Source: Terriglobus roseus DSM 18391
GTDB lineage: Bacteria; Acidobacteriota; Terriglobia; Terriglobales; Acidobacteriaceae
NCBI RefSeq assembly: GCF_000265425.1
Contig: NC_018014.1
Location: forward strand, 868,001 to 932,000
Reading direction: 5' to 3'
DNA: 64,000 nucleotides
This document shows, piece after piece, positions 35,503-42,212 of the stretch. A model generated the notes under the pieces. The model made no database searches, was not told the DNA's origin, and was given only the letters and a program-made list of their open reading frames with translations. Each line of letters opens with the position of its first letter. Position 1 is the stretch's first letter. A program made the translations under genes and the position numbers.

Positions 35503-35676
35503 TTAAAGATACGATGATCGTTTTCGGCTGCGAACAAACCAACTGAGCGGATTCCACCATTGGTCGATAGGCGAAACGTCTGGCAGGCTGGTCTCACCAT
35601 CATCCGTCGAAGTGAGCAGCGTAGTGATTCTGTGTCCCGTTCTTTGCCGGTGATTCAGATCACTCAAGCGCTTCAT
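35503..35676 (-). CDS. Possible small protein following the DUF7336-like gene
   Basis: A 57-codon frame begins at ATG 35676, overlapping the end of the DUF7336-like gene by 17 bases. It encodes a hydrophilic chain starting MKRLSDLNHRQRTGH and ending IDQWWNPLSWFVRSRKRSSYL, where the Trp-rich, then basic end looks more than random. It may be translated from the same messenger. No family is recognised and it could be chance. Confidence 0.25.
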   Translation of the reverse strand: MKRLSDLNHRQRTGHRITTLLTSTDDGETSLPDVSPIDQWWNPLSWFVRSRKRSSYL

Positions 35677-35902
35677 CTTCAGAAATGAATCCTTCTGTCC
35701 ACCCATCTCGCCCGATAACGTACTCTTGTATTTCAAACCCACTCATCGTATCGCGGAAGCCTGGCTTATTCGCAACCCGAGCTATAGCTGCCTCTGCCTC
35801 TGGGACACTAGCGTACACACCAATCAACTTCTCGTCGGATGCTGTGCCTACTTCGTGTCTATGCCAGACCGCGAATACTGAATTCAGTTTCTCTTCACTC
35901 AA
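35660..35902 (-). CDS. DUF7336-like small protein
   Basis: The 80-residue protein reads SVFAVWHRHEV, EKLIGVYASVPEAEAAIARVANKPGFRD, GFEIQEYVIGRDGWTEGFI. This pattern (aromatic-rich strand, H.HE, KLIGVY.S..EA..AI.R....PGF...GF.I..Y...D.WTEGF) is that of a small widespread family listed as DUF7336, often scattered in accessory DNA. It has no signal or membrane helix. It is on the minus strand, opposite to the two preceding patch genes, and its 3' end faces the repeat at 35413. Confidence 0.7.
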   Translation of the reverse strand: MSEEKLNSVFAVWHRHEVGTASDEKLIGVYASVPEAEAAIARVANKPGFRDTMSGFEIQEYVIGRDGWTEGFISEDEALE

Positions 35903-36132
35903 AGGCCCGATCTCCCCACTTTGAATTGGACTAAATTCAGAGCCCTCTGCCTTGCCATCGTTTCCTCGGCCGTATTGGCGTTGTTTTACTGATCATGGGA
36001 CCAACATGCCCGCGGAACGACTTCTTGCGCGAAACAGTATCCAAACGATAAGACAGACGCGCCTAGCATTAACCATCCAGGCTTGATTTCATCTGGCCGA
36101 AGTGTATCGCCAAGAACCTGACGTGTTCCTCA
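35903..36132. other. Gene-poor stretch in accessory patch
   Basis: No convincing gene lies here. A 23-codon plus-strand frame from TTG 35921 would encode a hydrophobic helix (CLAIVSSAVLALFY) but is too short to support. Around 36024-36050 the sequence TTGCGCGAAACAG resembles the outer right flank of the patch palindromes (TTGCGCGAAATGA at 34964), hinting at a decayed copy. Confidence 0.4.
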
Positions 36133-36165
36133 AAAGTCGGGTTTTCGGAAACTGTGCCGCCGGAG
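36133..36165. repeat. GTTTTCGG-family palindrome, left half
   Basis: AAAGTCGGGTTTTCGGAAAC is identical to the left half of the copies at 34915 and 35414. The right half is degenerate (CGGAGCTCTGGCTGAAATC). It lies about 35 bases beyond the 3' end of the minus-strand ferredoxin-like gene. Confidence 0.75.
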
Positions 36166-36198
36166 CTCTGGCTGAAATCTGCGTCGGCGCCGATTCGG

Positions 36199-36489
36199 TC
36201 ATCGTTCGAGTCGTTCGATGTCTTCTGCGGACCTCAGAATCGAGAGCCGCAGGGGGTTGCAAGGGTCACAGACCGCCACGCCGTTCTTGGGACACAGGTC
36301 CATGCACGGTACGTTGACTATCTCCAGAGTCTTCGTGGGATGTAGCTTGTTGTATCTCTTTACGGTTTTCGCAAGCTTTGCGAGCGCATGCAGGTCATCG
36401 TTGCCCTTCAACTTCTTCTGGCACTTCTGGCAAGCAAGGATCAGCCGCCCTTCCCATGGCGACGTGTAGGTCTTAAGGGGATTCTTCAT
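36199..36489 (-). CDS. Putative (2Fe-2S) ferredoxin-like or zinc-ribbon-like cysteine protein
   Basis: The 96-residue protein has the Cys pattern C.KC near the start (LILACQKCQKKLKG), then a helical linker, VNVPCMDLCPKNGVAVCDPCNP, and a C-terminal helix. The first CxxC, the later CMDLC and the pattern before GVAV resemble the thioredoxin-like (2Fe-2S) ferredoxin domain, where four Cys hold the cluster. Two extra Cys lie in CDPC. A zinc role is the alternative. It is in the accessory patch, on the minus strand, with a palindrome beyond its 3' end. Redox partner unknown. Confidence 0.6.
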   Translation of the reverse strand: MKNPLKTYTSPWEGRLILACQKCQKKLKGNDDLHALAKLAKTVKRYNKLHPTKTLEIVNVPCMDLCPKNGVAVCDPCNPLRLSILRSAEDIERLER

Positions 36490-36652
36490 TCTCGTTGTTA
36501 GGATGCAGGCGCGCTCGACAACCGTTCCGGATCATTGCATTTGCCGTGCGCGTTCCCTTAAGAGCAAGCAGCTGCAACCGCGTACGACTCGGAAGCCCCG
36601 AACAATTAAGGAAACCTGACTGGTTAGCTGTATCGAATTCCGTGGCTTCCGC

Positions 36653-36675
36653 AGAGTGGGGTTTTCGGAAGTAGT
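36653..36675. repeat. GTTTTCGG-family palindrome, partial copy
   Basis: CAGAGTGGGGTTTTCGGAAGTAG keeps the GGGTTTTCGGAA core of the left half and nothing recognisable of the right half. It is the last copy, at the border with the DUF4188 gene. Confidence 0.55.
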
Positions 36676-36799
36676 AGCTCTCGCGATCATTGTGGTTGGC
36701 TCCGCGATTCATGACGTTTGTCATGCCATCTGGATGATGCTCTTCTCTACGCAAGGACCAGGTGGCGGAGCATCATGTAGATGTTGTTGGAGGGCTGGG

Positions 36800-37303
36800 A
36801 TGGCCAAGATTGAAGCGGGACGCTTTGCAGGGACGATGGAGGGCGAGTTTGTTGTCTTCGTGATTGGCATGCGGATCAACAATTTGCTGGCCGTGAACAA
36901 GTGGTTACCGGTGTCGCGGGCCATGCCTCGTATGTTGCAGGAGCTGTTTCGGCAGCCGGAGCTGGGGCTGCTGCATGCCGAGTTGTTTATGAACCTGGCC
37001 GATCGCAATGTGATGACGCTGCAGTATTGGCGTAGCTATTACCAACTGCATGCGTATGCGCATGCGCGGGACAAGGAACATCTGCCGGCGTGGGCGGCGT
37101 TCAACAAGGCTGCGCGCGGGAATACGGCGGTTGGCGTGTATCACGAGAGTTATCTCCAGAAGCCGGGCAGTTACGAGACGGTGTACGTGAATATGCCGCA
37201 GTTTGGCCTGGCGAAGGCGGGGGCGATGGTGCCTGCTGTGGGGTCGATGAAGGATGCGGCGGAGCGGCTGCGGGCGTCAGGAGTTGCGCCCGGCGGTAGC
37301 TAA
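36800..37303 (+). CDS. DUF4188 family protein
   Basis: The 167-residue protein matches DUF4188: VVFVIGMRINNLLAVNKWLPVSRAMPRMLQEL (key blocks VIGMRIN and WLPVSRAMPRML), VMTLQYWRSYYQLHAYAHA, LPAWAAFNKAARGNTAVGVYHESY and GSYETVYVNMPQFGLAKA. The fold is probably ferredoxin-like, related to heme-degrading monooxygenase-type proteins, but no activity is known. ATG 36800 has GGAGGGCTGG upstream; the frame to 36656 includes non-family sequence overlapping the last repeat. Confidence 0.87.
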   Translation: MAKIEAGRFAGTMEGEFVVFVIGMRINNLLAVNKWLPVSRAMPRMLQELFRQPELGLLHAELFMNLADRNVMTLQYWRSYYQLHAYAHARDKEHLPAWAAFNKAARGNTAVGVYHESYLQKPGSYETVYVNMPQFGLAKAGAMVPAVGSMKDAAERLRASGVAPGGS

Positions 37304-37336
37304 CGCTGGCTTTGCCCGGCTGGTCCTGGAGCGATG

Positions 37337-37906
37337 TCAGCGTTTCCGTGGATGGGCTGCGGAGGCTGCGGTGATCCAGGCGTTGAGGCCGAAGTCGAGG
37401 CTGTTGGCGGGGTTTTCGTCGCCGAAGACATTGGCTGCTTCGAGTTGTGCCATGCCGTGCAGGAAGGCCCACAGCGCAACCTTTGCCTCGTCCGCTTGCC
37501 CGGGACCCGTGAGCGCGGTGACGTATTCCGTGACGAAGAGCCCAAGAGCCTGACGGGCCGTTGCTTCTTCACTTGCTGCGTCGCAGGGAAGCAGCAGGAG
37601 TTCGTAGAGGTTGGGGTGTTTGCGGGCGAAGGTGAGGTAGGCTCGCGCGATGCCGCGGATCGCCTGCTCGGGCGTTCCTTTGCGTACCGCGCGCTGCATC
37701 GCGACGTGAAGTCGTGCGGTAGCCTCACTGGCGAGTGCGGATTCGAGGACGCTCCGGTCGGCGAAGTAGCGGTAGAGCGCGTTGGGTGCGAGTTCGAGCG
37801 AGGCTGCAAGCGAGCGCAGGGAGAGGCCTCGCAGACCGTGGAGTTCAACCTGTTCGATGGCTGCCGCAAGGATGGTTACGCGGTCTGTCTTGGAGGGGAA
37901 CGCCAT
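37337..37906 (-). CDS. TetR family transcriptional regulator
   Basis: The 189-residue protein has a TetR helix-turn-helix at residues about 8-55: ILAAAIEQVELHGLRGLSLRSLAASLELAPNALYRYFADRSVL (key part LRSLAASLELAPNALYRYFADR). The C-terminal ligand-binding domain resembles the WHG-type subgroup (FARKHPNLYELLLLP, ALWAFLHGMAQLE). It is divergent from the SDR gene with inverted repeats in the 87-base spacer, so autoregulation and control of the SDR gene are likely. The ligand is unknown. The start is ATG 37906 (MAFPSKTD); the longer open frame is an artefact through the SDR gene. Confidence 0.9.
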   Translation of the reverse strand: MAFPSKTDRVTILAAAIEQVELHGLRGLSLRSLAASLELAPNALYRYFADRSVLESALASEATARLHVAMQRAVRKGTPEQAIRGIARAYLTFARKHPNLYELLLLPCDAASEEATARQALGLFVTEYVTALTGPGQADEAKVALWAFLHGMAQLEAANVFGDENPANSLDFGLNAWITAASAAHPRKR

Positions 37907-37913
37907 GGTTATC

Positions 37914-37985
37914 ACTGTACATCTTGACCCACCCGGTGCGAAGGTGTACGGTGAACACGTTGAAGGTGGACAGTGTTCATCTTGG
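37914..37985. promoter_or_regulatory. Candidate TetR operator region
   Basis: The spacer between tetR and SDR genes contains GTGAACAC (37951-37958) and GTGTTCAT (37973-37980) as inverted repeats. A direct repeat of the type TGT(A/T)CATCTTG occurs at 37916-37926 and 37974-37984. One or both could be the regulator's binding site and -35/-10 elements may overlap them. Confidence 0.45.
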
Positions 37986-37993
37986 AGCGTGTC

Positions 37994-38860
37994 ATGAGTG
38001 CGAAGCGGAGTGTGGTGATCACGGGTGCGTCGACCGGTATTGGCTGGGCGACGGCGAAGTTCCTTCTTGGCAAGGGATTTCGCGTCTTTGGGACGGTGCG
38101 TAAGCAGAGCGATGCGGACCGGCTGAGCGCGGAGTTTGGCGGGGACTTTGTACCGCTGCTGGCGGATGTGACGGATGAGGCTGCGGTATATCAGGCCGCG
38201 GCGCGCGTGCGGGAGATGCTGGGGACGGAGCGGCTCGCAGGGCTGGTGAATAACGCGGGCATTGTGGTGCCTGGTCCTCTGCTGCACCTGAAGCCGTCGG
38301 AGATGCGGCGGCAGATGGAGGTCAACGTGGTTGGGCCGATGATGGTGACGCAGGCGTTTGCGCCGCTGCTGGGGAGTGAGCCGGGGCGGACGGGCGAGCC
38401 GGGGCGCATTGTGCAGATCAGTTCGGTCTCCGGGAAGTTGGGAGTGCCGTTTGTGGGAGCGTATTCTGCCTCGAAGTTTGCGCTGGAGGGGATGTCGGAG
38501 AGTCTGCGGCGGGAGCTGATGCTGTATGGCATCGATGTGATCGTGGTGGGGCCGGGGGCGGTGCTGACGCCGATCTGGAATAAGGGAATGGCTGACGATT
38601 ACAGGGAATTCGATGCGACGGATTACGGTCCATTGCTGCAGCGTTTCCGGGAGTACTTCGCGATGGAAGCCAAGAAGGGGCTGCCCGCGGAGGAGATCGG
38701 GCGCGTCGTCCATATAGCGCTGACGGCGGGTAAGCCGAAGGTTCGGTACGCTGTGGTTCCGCAGCAGTTCAAGAACTGGACGGTGCCCCGGTTGTTGCCG
38801 AAGCGGCTGCTGGACAGGCTGATCGGCAAGCAGGTTGGTCTGGTCAGAAAGTCGTCGTAG
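37994..38860 (+). CDS. Short-chain dehydrogenase/reductase
   Basis: The 288-residue enzyme is a classical SDR. It has the nucleotide motif VVITGASTGIGWATA, the LVNNAGI signature, the catalytic Ser in ISSVSGKLG and the YSASK pair (Tyr and Lys). The residue Arg in FGTVRKQSDADRL after the second strand suggests NADPH. Extra C-terminal length points to the retinol-dehydrogenase-like or ketoreductase subgroup. ATG 37994 (MSAKRS) has TTGGAGC upstream, better than the GTG 21 bases earlier. It is controlled most likely by the divergent TetR protein. Substrate not deducible. Confidence 0.9.
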   Translation: MSAKRSVVITGASTGIGWATAKFLLGKGFRVFGTVRKQSDADRLSAEFGGDFVPLLADVTDEAAVYQAAARVREMLGTERLAGLVNNAGIVVPGPLLHLKPSEMRRQMEVNVVGPMMVTQAFAPLLGSEPGRTGEPGRIVQISSVSGKLGVPFVGAYSASKFALEGMSESLRRELMLYGIDVIVVGPGAVLTPIWNKGMADDYREFDATDYGPLLQRFREYFAMEAKKGLPAEEIGRVVHIALTAGKPKVRYAVVPQQFKNWTVPRLLPKRLLDRLIGKQVGLVRKSS

Positions 38861-38905
38861 TGCTGAAATTCTCGCGGGAAGTCAGCCGCGAGATAAGCTG
38901 GAAGC

Positions 38906-39637
38906 ATGTCGATTGCAGAAAATCTGGAGCGGGTGCGGGCTGAGATTGCCGCGGCGTGTGCCAAGGCCGGGCGTCAGCCCGAGGATGTGAAGTTGCTTGC
39001 CGTGTCGAAGACGTGGGGACCGCCCGCGGTGGCGGAGGCTTTCCGCGCCGGTCAGCGGCTGTTTGGCGAGAACCGTGTGCAGGAGTGGGAGCACAAGCGT
39101 GCAGATCTGCACTCGCTGCTGGGTGAGGGTGTCGGCGAGATGGATGTACACCTGATCGGCAACCTGCAGAGCAACAAGACGAGCAAGGCGGCGTGGCTGT
39201 TCAGCGCGGTGGACGCGGTGGATAGCGCGAAGGTGGCTCGCCGGCTGCATGATGTGTGCGACCAGGTGGGCAAGGTGCTGCCAATCCTGATTGAGGTGAA
39301 GCTGTCGGACGAAGAGACGAAGCAGGGTGTGACGGCGTATGCGCTGCCGGGCCTGCTGAACGCCATCCAGGAGATGGATGGTGTCGAGGTGCGCGGGCTG
39401 ATGACGGTGCCGCCGTACAGCGATGATCCTGAAGATGCGCGGCCCTACTTCAAGCAGTTGCGCGAGTTGCGTGATGCTGCCGAGGCGGAGACGGGTATGA
39501 AGTTGCCGGAGCTTTCGATGGGCATGTCGCATGATTTTGCGGTGGCCATTGAAGAGGGTTCGACGTGCGTGCGGGTGGGATCGGCGATCTTTGGGACGCG
39601 GACGTATGCGCCGAAGGATGAAGAAGACGAGGCTTAG
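38906..39637 (+). CDS. YggS family pyridoxal phosphate homeostasis protein
   Basis: The 243-residue PLP-binding protein folds as a TIM barrel. The lysine that carries PLP lies in VKLLAVSKTWGPPAV; further blocks are LFGENRVQEWEHK, VHLIGNLQSNKT, VDAVDSAKVA, LIEVKLSDEETKQG, VRGLMTVPPY and LSMGMSHDFAVAIEEGSTCVRVGSAIFG (seen as LSMGMSHDF and VRVGSAIFG). It buffers free PLP and has no known enzymatic activity. DUF167 follows after 3 bases, an association also seen in other bacteria. Confidence 0.93.
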   Translation: MSIAENLERVRAEIAAACAKAGRQPEDVKLLAVSKTWGPPAVAEAFRAGQRLFGENRVQEWEHKRADLHSLLGEGVGEMDVHLIGNLQSNKTSKAAWLFSAVDAVDSAKVARRLHDVCDQVGKVLPILIEVKLSDEETKQGVTAYALPGLLNAIQEMDGVEVRGLMTVPPYSDDPEDARPYFKQLRELRDAAEAETGMKLPELSMGMSHDFAVAIEEGSTCVRVGSAIFGTRTYAPKDEEDEA

Positions 39638-39640
39638 CCG

Positions 39641-39943
39641 TTGGCCTTTGCGGTGCGCAGCGTCGAAGGTGGCGTGAGCTTTGCCGTGCGGGTGCAGCCG
39701 GGAGCTTCACGCGAGGGCGTTGTGGGAGAGTATGGCGATGCGCTGAAGATCGCGCTTACGGCTCCTGCTGTGGACGGCAAGGCGAACGATGCGCTGGTTC
39801 GCTGCCTTGCCGGGCTGCTGGGCGTGCCTCGACTGAGTGTCGAGATTGCTTCGGGCCTGCTATCGCGTTCTAAGATCGTCCGCGTTGTTGGCGTCACCGC
39901 GGACGAAGTGACGGCGAAGCTTATGCGGATCGAGAGCGTATAG
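39641..39943 (+). CDS. DUF167/YggU family protein
   Basis: The 100-residue protein contains the family pattern VRVQPGASREGVVG, LKIALTAPAVDGKANDALVRCLAGLLG and GLLSRSKIVRV. The fold known from YggU is a small alpha/beta domain; role unknown. The start TTG 39641 comes 3 bases after the yggS stop, with GAGG about 9 bases upstream, so co-translation is likely. Its 3' end overlaps the convergent MBL gene by 23 bases. Confidence 0.85.
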   Translation: MAFAVRSVEGGVSFAVRVQPGASREGVVGEYGDALKIALTAPAVDGKANDALVRCLAGLLGVPRLSVEIASGLLSRSKIVRVVGVTADEVTAKLMRIESV

Positions 39944-40886
39944 AGCGGCCCTGGCTGCTGTGATCTTTCTGTTTCACCACCATCGTTTCGCCTTCGCCCA
40001 AGACATCGACCTGGCCGGCTATGCCGGCCTTTTTTGCTGCGGCGACGAGCCGGATGGGCGGTTCGGTCATGGGCTCGCGACCGAGCGGGAAGGTGTTGTA
40101 GTGCATGGGGACCATGGTGGTTGCGGAGCCGAGGTCGAGGAAGGCCTGCAGCGCTTCTTCCGGTGAGGTGTGCACGGCGCGATAGCTGTCGGGAAAGTAG
40201 GCCCCGATGGGCAGCAGTGCGATCTGGGGCTGCAGGCGCTGGCCGATCTCATGGAAGCCGCCGAAGTAGGCGGTGTCGCCGGAGTGATAGACGCTGTGGC
40301 CTGCGCCGGCGATGACGTAGCCGCCGAACTGGCGGTGCGTGTCCTTGAACATGCGTGCGCCCCAGTGGCGTGCGGGCGTCATCGTGATGGAGACGGGTTC
40401 GTCTGCGGGATCTGCGTCAAGGGCGGTGGTCTGCCACCACTCGAGTTCGGTGACGCTGCGGAAGCCGAGATTTTCGACGAGGTCGGCTACGCCTTTGGGA
40501 ACGATGGCCTGCGGTGCGACGCCGGTGAGCTTTGTGGCGTGACGGATGATCTTGCGCAGGGAAGGCAGGTTCAGGTGGTCCATGTGCGCGTGAGTGAGCA
40601 AGACAGCGTCGACGGGTGGCAGGTGGTCGATCAGGATGCCGGGGCGGCGCTGGCGGCGGAGCAGGACGAGCCGCGTCTCGAAGACAGGATCGACGAGCAG
40701 GTTGCGGCCGGCGATCTGCACGAGGAACGACGAGTGCCCGATGAAGGTGATGCCGAGCTGCTCGGGGTCGACGAGCCTGGGCGGATTCGGCTTGCCGACA
40801 AGCGGCGCGCGATGGCTCTCGCGTACGACGCTCCACAGTTGGCGCAACTTGCGTAGAACCGGCGGGTGCGGACTAGGATTGCTCAC
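39921..40886 (-). CDS. MBL-fold metallohydrolase (NAPE-PLD/UlaG-like)
   Basis: The 321-residue protein has the metallo-beta-lactamase pattern LLTHAHMDHLN (HxHxDH), with a preceding FIGHSSFLVQIAGRNLLVDPVF stretch (split as GHSSFLVQI and LLVDPVF) and the later ARHWGARM, VYHSGDTAYFGGF and VPMHYNTFPLG regions that complete the metal site. This layout resembles NAPE-phospholipase D and UlaG-type lactonases, so a phosphodiester or lactone substrate is possible. It is cytosolic, with no signal peptide. Confidence 0.87.
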   Translation of the reverse strand: MSNPSPHPPVLRKLRQLWSVVRESHRAPLVGKPNPPRLVDPEQLGITFIGHSSFLVQIAGRNLLVDPVFETRLVLLRRQRRPGILIDHLPPVDAVLLTHAHMDHLNLPSLRKIIRHATKLTGVAPQAIVPKGVADLVENLGFRSVTELEWWQTTALDADPADEPVSITMTPARHWGARMFKDTHRQFGGYVIAGAGHSVYHSGDTAYFGGFHEIGQRLQPQIALLPIGAYFPDSYRAVHTSPEEALQAFLDLGSATTMVPMHYNTFPLGREPMTEPPIRLVAAAKKAGIAGQVDVLGEGETMVVKQKDHSSQGRSIRSRSA

Positions 40887-41058
40887 AGTGATTGGATGTG
40901 GAAAAGCGCCGTGCGATGCGGGTTACGTAAGGCGGCAGGGCTGCGCAGACGGCAATTTTGGGATGTGTGTGCATCAAACGGCTTGTAGACGATTTTCGCG
41001 GGCGCTCTATCGAGTCCCTATCCCCAATGGCTGCAATAGGTTGCAGCACGGAGCAACG

Positions 41059-42192
41059 ATGAGCGAACCCACGAATACGGGCCGTGAGGCCACCGAGCGC
41101 GCAGCCGCGAATACCGGCGAGCAGGAGCGTGAGCAGAGTGCGAAGGCTGCAGCGAACGTGCCGGCCGATGTGGCAAAGCAGGCACATGCGAATGGCTGGA
41201 GCCTGCATGCTCTGGAGCAGAACTCCTGGGCGCATGTGCAGCACTCGCCGCTGGGCAGCATGTGGGATCTGCAGGGCGTGCCGGTGTTGGAGGTTGCGAA
41301 GCGGACGTGGACGGGGATCGATGAGGACAACCTGTTCGGCCGGGCTTCACAGCTGGCTTACTCGTTCTTTTCTGCGATCTTTCCGGCGTTGATTGCAATG
41401 TCGTCGCTGATGGGGCTGATTGCGCAGTCGAGTGGGAAGCTGTACTACGAGCTGCTGGGGAAGATTGGCCAGCTGATTCCGCCCACTGCCTTCGCCCTGG
41501 TCACCGATACATTCCAGAAGACGACCAGCGCCAGCACAACGGGTAAGGTTACCTTCGGCCTGCTGTTTGCGTTGTTCTCTGCGAGCGTGGGCATCTCTGC
41601 TATTCAGGACACGCTGAACTCCGTCTACAACGTCAAGGAGACGCGTCCTTTCTGGAAGGCAAGGCTGCAGGCGATGGGCTTAACGCTGATGGTTGCAGCT
41701 CTTGTGATCGTGGCTTTATTGACGCTATTTACAGGAGACTGGGCTGCCAACCACATGGAGGGCCTGTTCCGTGGGGCGTATGTGCTGGCCATGGTTTTTC
41801 GCGTGTGTTATTGGGCGATCGCCTGCCTGCTGATGGTGCTGTCGTTCGAGGTGATGTATTACTTCTGCCCGGACGTGCAAAACCGGAAGTGGCGGTGGTT
41901 CACGCCAGGTGGCTGCGTGGGGCTGCTCGGTTGGGTCGTCGGGTCGATCGGTCTGCGTATCTACCTGCACTACTTCAACAGCTATTCGGTGACCTATGGC
42001 TCACTGGGTGCGGTGATCATCCTGCTGCTTTGGTTTTACTTAACGGGGGCGATGATCCTGCTGGGCGGCGAGGTGAACTCGGAGATTGAGCATGCGGTGG
42101 CAGAGAAGAAGCTGCTGAATGGCGAGTGCCCGCTGCCCCCGGCCTCTGCCGTGGGGCGGGTGGATGTGAATGTTGCCAGGAAGGCTTCGTAG
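41059..42192 (+). CDS. YihY/BrkB family membrane protein
   Basis: The 377-residue protein has about 90 hydrophilic N-terminal residues and then six membrane segments. YihY hallmarks are the AYSFFSAIFPALIAMSSLMG block (seen here as AYSFFSAIFPALI), FSASVGISAIQDTLNSVYNV, RPFWKARLQAMGLTL and SYSVTYGSLGAVIILLLWFYLTGAMILLGGEVN (key part YGSLGAVIILLLWFY). Once thought to be ribonuclease BN, the family is of unknown function at the inner membrane. ATG 41059 is used; the much longer open frame starting at 40594 runs opposite to the MBL gene. Confidence 0.9.
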   Translation: MSEPTNTGREATERAAANTGEQEREQSAKAAANVPADVAKQAHANGWSLHALEQNSWAHVQHSPLGSMWDLQGVPVLEVAKRTWTGIDEDNLFGRASQLAYSFFSAIFPALIAMSSLMGLIAQSSGKLYYELLGKIGQLIPPTAFALVTDTFQKTTSASTTGKVTFGLLFALFSASVGISAIQDTLNSVYNVKETRPFWKARLQAMGLTLMVAALVIVALLTLFTGDWAANHMEGLFRGAYVLAMVFRVCYWAIACLLMVLSFEVMYYFCPDVQNRKWRWFTPGGCVGLLGWVVGSIGLRIYLHYFNSYSVTYGSLGAVIILLLWFYLTGAMILLGGEVNSEIEHAVAEKKLLNGECPLPPASAVGRVDVNVARKAS

Positions 42193-42212
42193 GTTACTGC
42201 TTGTTTTGGGGC

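Noticed and set aside
35921-35992. 23-codon plus-strand frame encoding a hydrophobic helix
   Set aside because: Too short and without ribosome site or context; could be a toxin-like peptide but cannot be supported.
36473-36754. 93-codon minus-strand frame near the last patch repeat
   Set aside because: The composition is random-looking, it overlaps the ferredoxin-like gene start and the repeat, and lacks a ribosome site.
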